64,000 nucleotides of DNA from Cymbomonas tetramitiformis (taxonomy: Eukaryota; Chlorophyta; Pyramimonadophyceae; Pyramimonadales; Pyramimonadaceae). The stretch's first letter is position 1. Each line of letters begins with the position of its first letter. Under the pieces are notes generated by a model. It did not search any database and was not told the DNA's origin. It saw only the letters and a program-made list of their open reading frames with translations. Location of the stretch: assembly GCA_001247695.2 (NCBI GenBank), contig LGRX02034311.1, positions 62,001 to 126,000 of the forward strand, given 5' to 3'. Made by a program: the position numbers and the translations under genes. Positions 63,201 through 64,000 of the stretch are shown here, in pieces.

Positions 63201-63634
63201 TTACTCGTCCTCTGCGTAGGACTTACGTTCAAGCTTCTCGCACATTTTCCAACCAACTTCTGGTCCCTTGTCTGAAACCAAGGCGAGAATTTTTGCACGA
63301 GCCTTGGCACGCGCTATGCCCTTCTCAGCAGTTTCGGACAGAAATTCCGGGGCCAAGGCGACGGTTTCGGGCAGTTCCACACCTTCCATTGCCTTCTTCG
63401 CGTCTGCGAGAGCCGATTGCGACGCAGAGTGCGCCACAAAGTGGCGCTGAGTCTCCAGGTATCGCTTGCGCAGGCCCTTGTCCTTGCCATCGGAGTCTGT
63501 GCGCGTGAGCTCAAGCCTGTCTGAAACAGGCCGCTGAGAAAGGTCCACTACTGCCTCCCAAGGGCGCTTACGCTCGCCAGAAGCCACGTGAGAAAGTCCC
63601 CTGAGCTCAGCCAGGCGCGCAGTCGCCATGTCCA
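63201..63634 (-). pseudogene. Gag-like gene, 5' part, cut from its 3' part by E5
   Basis: Minus-strand frame from MDMATARLAELRGLSHVASG at 63634; TTTGTTACAG directly before it could be a splice acceptor. It is a charged, helical protein: KRPWEAVVDLSQRP, KGLRKRYLETQRHFVAHSAS, ARAKARAKILALVSDKGPEV, GWKMCEKLERKSYAEDE, then TAA. The pattern (basic helix, then GW and an acidic end leading into Lys-rich EEKLMPRKAEKE) recalls Gag-like ORFs of YR retroelements, but this is a weak resemblance. A host gene is possible. The open frame extends left into the copia LTR, which is not meaningful. Confidence 0.5.
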
Positions 63635-63719
63635 TCTGTAACAAACGCCGGCTTCTCGTGGTACCGAAGCCGGGGTTGTCCGGCTGGTGACAGGCGCGAC
63701 ATACGTGATAGGCATGACA

Positions 63720-64000
63720 TGTGAAAACAAACACACAGTGAAGCACTACAAGTCAGGTGCTACGCTCGCATATGTCAACCGTGAAACTGTGAAGCTATAC
63801 ACAAGATAATACGATGTGTTATAGCTTCCGCCGAAAGAATGTGATGACAGCCCCTAAGGTGTCAGGTGTGGAAATGACAGATGCTATGAATTGTCTGACT
63901 ACCGAAGTCGATATCGGAGATGGCGCTGATGACAGTGAAGAAGTCATAGTAGTCGAGCCATATCGGTGATGACACAGATGACGATGACACTGTCGGCGTG
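63720..64000 (-). repeat. Copia LTR (E1 family), inverted copy, runs off the window
   Basis: Reverse complement matches 5810-6084 from CACGCCGACAGTG to TTTTCACA, with an extra 15-18 bp TCATCGTCATCTG-type duplication and scattered substitutions. The flank TGACA (63715-63719) would be the target duplication. It may be a solo LTR or one end of another copia element to the right. Confidence 0.88.

Noticed and set aside
1..64000. Bacterial operon, CRISPR array or prophage
   Set aside because: Spliced eukaryotic genes, LTR and YR retroelements throughout; no regular spacer array and no bacterial gene organisation.

Overview
The window looks like nuclear DNA of an intron-rich eukaryote, most likely a green alga. 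It holds two spliced host genes whose best recognisable relatives are plant-type: a CNOT10-like subunit of the CCR4-NOT complex (20818-29088, +) and a nucleotide-sugar transporter (15386-19959, -). They are divergent, about 860 bp apart, with GT-AG introns. Nearly everything else is transposable-element sequence. A prasinophyte such as Cymbomonas or Pyramimonas would fit, but the sequence alone cannot name the organism.

Layout. 1-6084: 3' part of a Ty1/copia element (PR-IN-RT-RNase H, broken by a frameshift and a stop) ending in a 275-bp LTR; a second LTR of the same family, inverted, runs off the right edge at 63720-64000. 6088-13892: repeats, including a 660-bp unit present twice, a TTAA-flanked TIR element with its empty site also in the window, a solo LTR, a gypsy integrase scrap inside inverted repeats, and gag-only element E2. 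13893-20817: intergenic sequence and the transporter gene. 20818-30030: CNOT10 gene and flank. 30031-38341: element A carrying E3, which carries E4. 38342-42989: gag scrap, short tandem repeats, one hypothetical ORF. 42991-51950: a complete tyrosine-recombinase retroelement with split direct repeats (A1-body-B1-A2-B2), encoding Gag-like/RING, CCHC Gag, RNase H-RT, an NPPF-containing domain and a tyrosine recombinase. 52002-63634: a gag-like gene split by a four-level nest, E5 > E6 > E7 > E8.

The gag-only elements E2, E3, E4, E6 and E7 (each about 3.3 kb without insertions), the acidic-ORF elements A and E5, the solo LTR and the copia element begin their LTRs with TGCTGGA (E3's 5' copy has one mismatch) and end them in CA. 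The six visible elements with an intact right end also share a GGTGGTG tract just before the 3' LTR (E2, whose outer LTR is truncated, has it too). All satellites with a visible leader start their primer-binding site with GGTT. This suggests that the copia family supplies reverse transcriptase and integrase while the others are satellites. Five gag-only elements also carry a conserved RNA-hairpin-like block about 100 bp before the 3' LTR. In four nests, removing the inserted element plus one copy of its target duplication restores an open reading frame or LTR, which fixes the boundaries.
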